Source: JANQKX01 sp039028695
Lineage (GTDB): Bacteria; Pseudomonadota; Alphaproteobacteria; Kiloniellales; Kiloniellaceae
DNA length: 64,000 bases
Assembly: GCA_039028695.1 (NCBI GenBank)
Contig: JBCCHN010000012.1
Location: 10,160 to 74,159, forward strand
Direction of reading: 5' to 3'
The notes under the pieces are model-generated. The model saw only the letters and a program-made list of their open reading frames with translations. It ran no database searches and was not told the DNA's origin. The first letter of the stretch is position 1; each line of letters begins with the position of its first letter. Made by a program: the position numbers and the translations under genes. Below are positions 61,443 through 64,000 of this stretch, in pieces.

Positions 61443-63338
61443 ATGAAAGCCCAAAAAATACTCGTAAAGATCGTCACCGGAATTCTTTTTGGACTTTTGA
61501 TTTTGAGCTTTGCCATCTGGGGCATTGGCGACATTTTCCGCGAAGGTGGGCACGGACAGGCGGTCGCCACAGTCGGTGACGTGGAAATCCCATCCCACCG
61601 ATTTTCCCGAACCCTCAACGCGGAAATCAGCCGCATGAGCCAACAGTTTGGGACCGCATTGACGCCCGAACAGGCCCAGGCGTTCGGGATTGTTCAACAG
61701 GTGCTGGAGCGCATGGTGGGACAGGCCTTGTTCGAGCAGCAGGCTCAGAACTTCGGCATGACCGTCACCGAGGAGCAGATCCAACAGTCTATTCTGGCTG
61801 AACCCGCCTTTAACGATCAGTTTGGCGACTTCAGCCGGGACCGCTTTTATCAGGTTTTGCGCACTGTCGGGCTCAGTGAGCAGGAATTCATCGATTCTTT
61901 ATCCACCGATATTGAGCGCGAGCAAATCTCGCGCGCGGTTATCGACGGCATCCAAAGCCCCTCGAGCCTTGCCGAAGCCATCTACCGCTACCAGGGTGAA
62001 AAGCGGGTGGCCGACTACGTCATCCTCTCCCATGACAACGTTGGGGATCTGCCAGCGCCCGGTGAAGAGGATCTCAAGGCTTTCTATGAGGAAAACGGCG
62101 ACAGCTTCATGACGGAAGAAACCCGGGATATCACCCTGGTTCAACTGCGCCCGGACAACCTTTTGGACCAAATTGCCGTATCCGATGAGGATGCCGTGGC
62201 CGAGTTCGAAGCTCGCAAAGACGAATTCAGCACACCGGAACGGCGGACCATTGAGCAACTGGTCTTCAGCGACGAGGCCGACGCCCAAGCCGCAGCCGAA
62301 AAATTAGCCGGCGGTGCGGACTTTGCGACCGTGTCAGAGGAGATGACGGGTGCGGCGCCCGTTTCCTTGGGTACCCTCACCCAGCGAGAGCTGCTGCCCG
62401 CCATCGGCGGTCCGGCGTTCGCGTTGGCGGCCAACAGTCCAAGCGACCCGGTCAACAGCCCCTTGGGCTGGCATATTTTACTCGTCACCGATATTCAAGC
62501 CGGCACCGAAGCCAGTTTTGAGGACAACAAGGAACAATTGGTGCGCGACCTTGCCCTGAGCCTGGCCGTGGACGACATCATCTCAGTTGCCAATGATTTC
62601 GATGACGAATTAGCGGGCGGTGCCAGTTTGGACGATGCCGCCAATAGCTTGAATATACCGGTCAAGAGCTTAACCGGCATCACCTCTACGGGCACCGATG
62701 AGCAAGGCTTTCCCGTGGATAACCTGCCCCCCCTAGCCAACTTCGTCGGCGTCCTCGAGGATACCCCTTTGGGCGAAAGCAGCCTGCTGACTGAAACCGA
62801 TGACGGGGGCTACTTCATTCTTCGAGTCGATCAAATTCATGATGCCGAACAGCGCCCCTTTGAAGAAGTTCGCGAACAAGCCGAAACCCTTTGGAGGGGT
62901 GTGGAAAGGGCGCGACTAACCAGCGAAAAAGCCGAGGCCTTTTTAGAGCAGCTTGTTCAAGGGAAGGCATTTGCCGAGTTGGCGGAGGCCGAAGGTCTGA
63001 CGCTCGAGACCAGCAATCCCCTGTCCCGCAATGAAGCCAATCCTCAGCGCACACCGTCCCACGCCTTGGCCGGTCAACTCTTTGACCTGACCGAGATCGG
63101 TGCGGTCACCGTGGCCAGCACCGACGGTGGCGAGGTATTGGCCCAACTCAAGGAGATCGTCCCTGCGGACCTGGCGGCAGAGAAAACTCAATTGGACCAA
63201 ACCCGCGAAAACCTGACCTTAGCCCTACAGGCTGATTACTTGGAACAGTATATGGCAGCCCTTCGGTCCGAGTTCGGCGTACAGGTCAATCAATCGGCAA
63301 TCGACCGGGTGCTGAACCCCTACGCCCATTCTTACTGA
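61443..63338 (+). CDS. PpiD-like membrane-anchored peptidyl-prolyl isomerase/chaperone (SurA_N)
   Basis: 631 residues from the ATG at 61443. An N-terminal membrane anchor at about 11-31 (IVTGILFGLLILSFAIWGIG) leads to a periplasmic SurA_N_3 chaperone region (VATVGDVEIPSHRFSRTLNAEI; QVLERMVGQALFEQQAQNFGMTVTEEQI; FYQVLRTVGLSEQEF). A parvulin rotamase-like domain lies at about 240-345 (FSTPERRTIEQLVFSDEADAQAAAEKL; LGWHILLVTDIQAG). The remaining 280 residues are helical with no clear second rotamase. It should help folding of outer-membrane or secreted proteins as they leave SecYEG. Its stop is 6 bases before the trpE ATG, so they may be cotranscribed. Confidence 0.92.
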   Translation: MKAQKILVKIVTGILFGLLILSFAIWGIGDIFREGGHGQAVATVGDVEIPSHRFSRTLNAEISRMSQQFGTALTPEQAQAFGIVQQVLERMVGQALFEQQAQNFGMTVTEEQIQQSILAEPAFNDQFGDFSRDRFYQVLRTVGLSEQEFIDSLSTDIEREQISRAVIDGIQSPSSLAEAIYRYQGEKRVADYVILSHDNVGDLPAPGEEDLKAFYEENGDSFMTEETRDITLVQLRPDNLLDQIAVSDEDAVAEFEARKDEFSTPERRTIEQLVFSDEADAQAAAEKLAGGADFATVSEEMTGAAPVSLGTLTQRELLPAIGGPAFALAANSPSDPVNSPLGWHILLVTDIQAGTEASFEDNKEQLVRDLALSLAVDDIISVANDFDDELAGGASLDDAANSLNIPVKSLTGITSTGTDEQGFPVDNLPPLANFVGVLEDTPLGESSLLTETDDGGYFILRVDQIHDAEQRPFEEVREQAETLWRGVERARLTSEKAEAFLEQLVQGKAFAELAEAEGLTLETSNPLSRNEANPQRTPSHALAGQLFDLTEIGAVTVASTDGGEVLAQLKEIVPADLAAEKTQLDQTRENLTLALQADYLEQYMAALRSEFGVQVNQSAIDRVLNPYAHSY

Positions 63339-63344
63339 GCCGTC

Positions 63345-64000
63345 ATGCAGGTGACACCCGCCTTTTCCGATTTTGCCGAGGGCTATGAGGGTGGCCAGTC
63401 CAAAGTCGTTTGGACCACCTTGGTCGCCGATTTGGAAACGCCCGTATCGGCCTATATGAAACTGGCGGGCGATCGCCCCAACAGCTTTCTGTTCGAATCG
63501 GTAGAGGGCGGCGCCATCATTGGGCGTTACTCTTTCTTGGGCTTAAAGCCCGACCTGATTTGGCGCTGCCACGGCGAAAACGCCGAGATCAACCGCAATG
63601 CACGATATGATAGCGACAGCTTTGTCCCTTGCGAGGGCGCCGCTCTTAATAGCCTGCAGGCCCTGGTCGAAGAATCGCGCATAGAATTGCCGGTGGGCCT
63701 GCCACCCATGGCTTCTTGCCTGGTTGGTTATATGGGCTATGAGACCGTGCGTTTAATGGAGAGATTGCCCGACCGCAACCCGGACCACTTGGGCGTTCCC
63801 GATGGGATGTTTGTCCGCCCTACGGTGATAGCCATCTTCGACCGAGTGGAGGATTTGGTCACCGTGGTGACTCCCATTTGGCCCAACCCGGACCAGTCGG
63901 CCAAGGCCGCGTATGCCCAAGCCTGCGAGCGCTTGTCCGACGTGGTGGAGGATTTTCAGCAACCCCTTAGTGACCGGCGGGATGCCGCGTCGGAAAGCCA
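63345..64000 (+). CDS. trpE: Anthranilate synthase component I (TrpE), 5' part, cut by window edge
   Basis: 218 codons run to the right edge without a stop. The N-terminal TrpE domain is visible: LVADLETPVSAYMKLAGDRPNSFLFESVEGGAIIGRYSFLGLKPDLIWRC, with the tryptophan-feedback site around LLES/FESVEGG, then PPMASCLVGYMGYETVRLMERLP. The chorismate-binding C-terminal half lies outside the window. TrpE converts chorismate to anthranilate with the glutaminase TrpG, the first step of tryptophan synthesis. The ATG at 63345 follows the PpiD-like gene by 6 bases. Confidence 0.93.
   Translation, partial: MQVTPAFSDFAEGYEGGQSKVVWTTLVADLETPVSAYMKLAGDRPNSFLFESVEGGAIIGRYSFLGLKPDLIWRCHGENAEINRNARYDSDSFVPCEGAALNSLQALVEESRIELPVGLPPMASCLVGYMGYETVRLMERLPDRNPDHLGVPDGMFVRPTVIAIFDRVEDLVTVVTPIWPNPDQSAKAAYAQACERLSDVVEDFQQPLSDRRDAASES

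Overview
The window reads as a chromosomal segment of an alphaproteobacterium, most likely of the Rhodospirillales type. The evidence is synteny: dusB-ntrB-ntrC-ntrY-ntrX-trkA followed by a D-amino-acid aminotransferase, hfq and hflX; the block tpiA-secG-pyrG-kdsA-eno-ftsB-pdhA-pdhB-pdhC-lpd-lipA-ratA; and a fused ispDF. No rRNA, tRNA, CRISPR array, insertion sequence, integrase or phage gene was seen. Both ends cut a gene: an oligopeptide-type solute-binding protein on the left and trpE on the right.

Region by region. 1-11 kb is accessory metabolism: a truncated family-5 solute-binding protein with a methyltransferase-like partner, a YgeA-type Asp/Glu racemase, a metallo-beta-lactamase-fold protein with a damaged metal site, mazG, a 3-hydroxyisobutyrate-dehydrogenase-type enzyme, an omega-aminotransferase, a phosphate acyltransferase, a small helical protein of unknown function and a MocR-type regulator. 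11.4-16.1 kb holds a three-gene molybdenum enzyme operon that best fits the cytoplasmic sulfite dehydrogenase SoeABC. 16.2-21.6 kb is a minus-strand operon for a polyamine-type ABC transporter (binding protein, ATPase, two permeases) that ends in two small genes of unknown function. 22-29.7 kb carries a beta-alanine/omega-amino-acid:pyruvate aminotransferase, an iron alcohol dehydrogenase of the hydroxyacid-oxoacid transhydrogenase type, a GNAT acetyltransferase, a dimethylglycine/sarcosine-dehydrogenase-type flavoprotein and an inositol-phosphatase-family protein.

From 29.7 kb on the content is housekeeping: groES-groEL under a clear CIRCE element and sigma-70 promoter; hflX, hfq, a HAD phosphatase and D-amino-acid aminotransferase; trkA; the nitrogen two-component pairs NtrYX and NtrBC with dusB; a CcsA/YpjD-like membrane protein; ispDF-pgpA-pncC-CPBP protease on the plus strand; then the pyruvate dehydrogenase/lipoate block, ftsB, eno, kdsA, pyrG, secG, tpiA, a PpiD-like chaperone and the start of trpE.

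How it may work together (inference): the 6-29 kb stretch looks like a nitrogen and sulfur scavenging zone. Polyamine-type uptake, two omega-aminotransferases, a 4-hydroxybutyrate-type dehydrogenase, a phosphate acyltransferase, a MocR regulator and a sulfite dehydrogenase are the kinds of parts used in polyamine, omega-amino-acid or organosulfonate (taurine-like) catabolism. The key sulfonate enzyme Xsc is not in the window, so the sulfonate reading is only a hypothesis. The least explained items are the two small genes ending the transporter operon, the long Ser/Gly-rich extension on its PotB-like permease, and the metal-site-deficient MBL protein.
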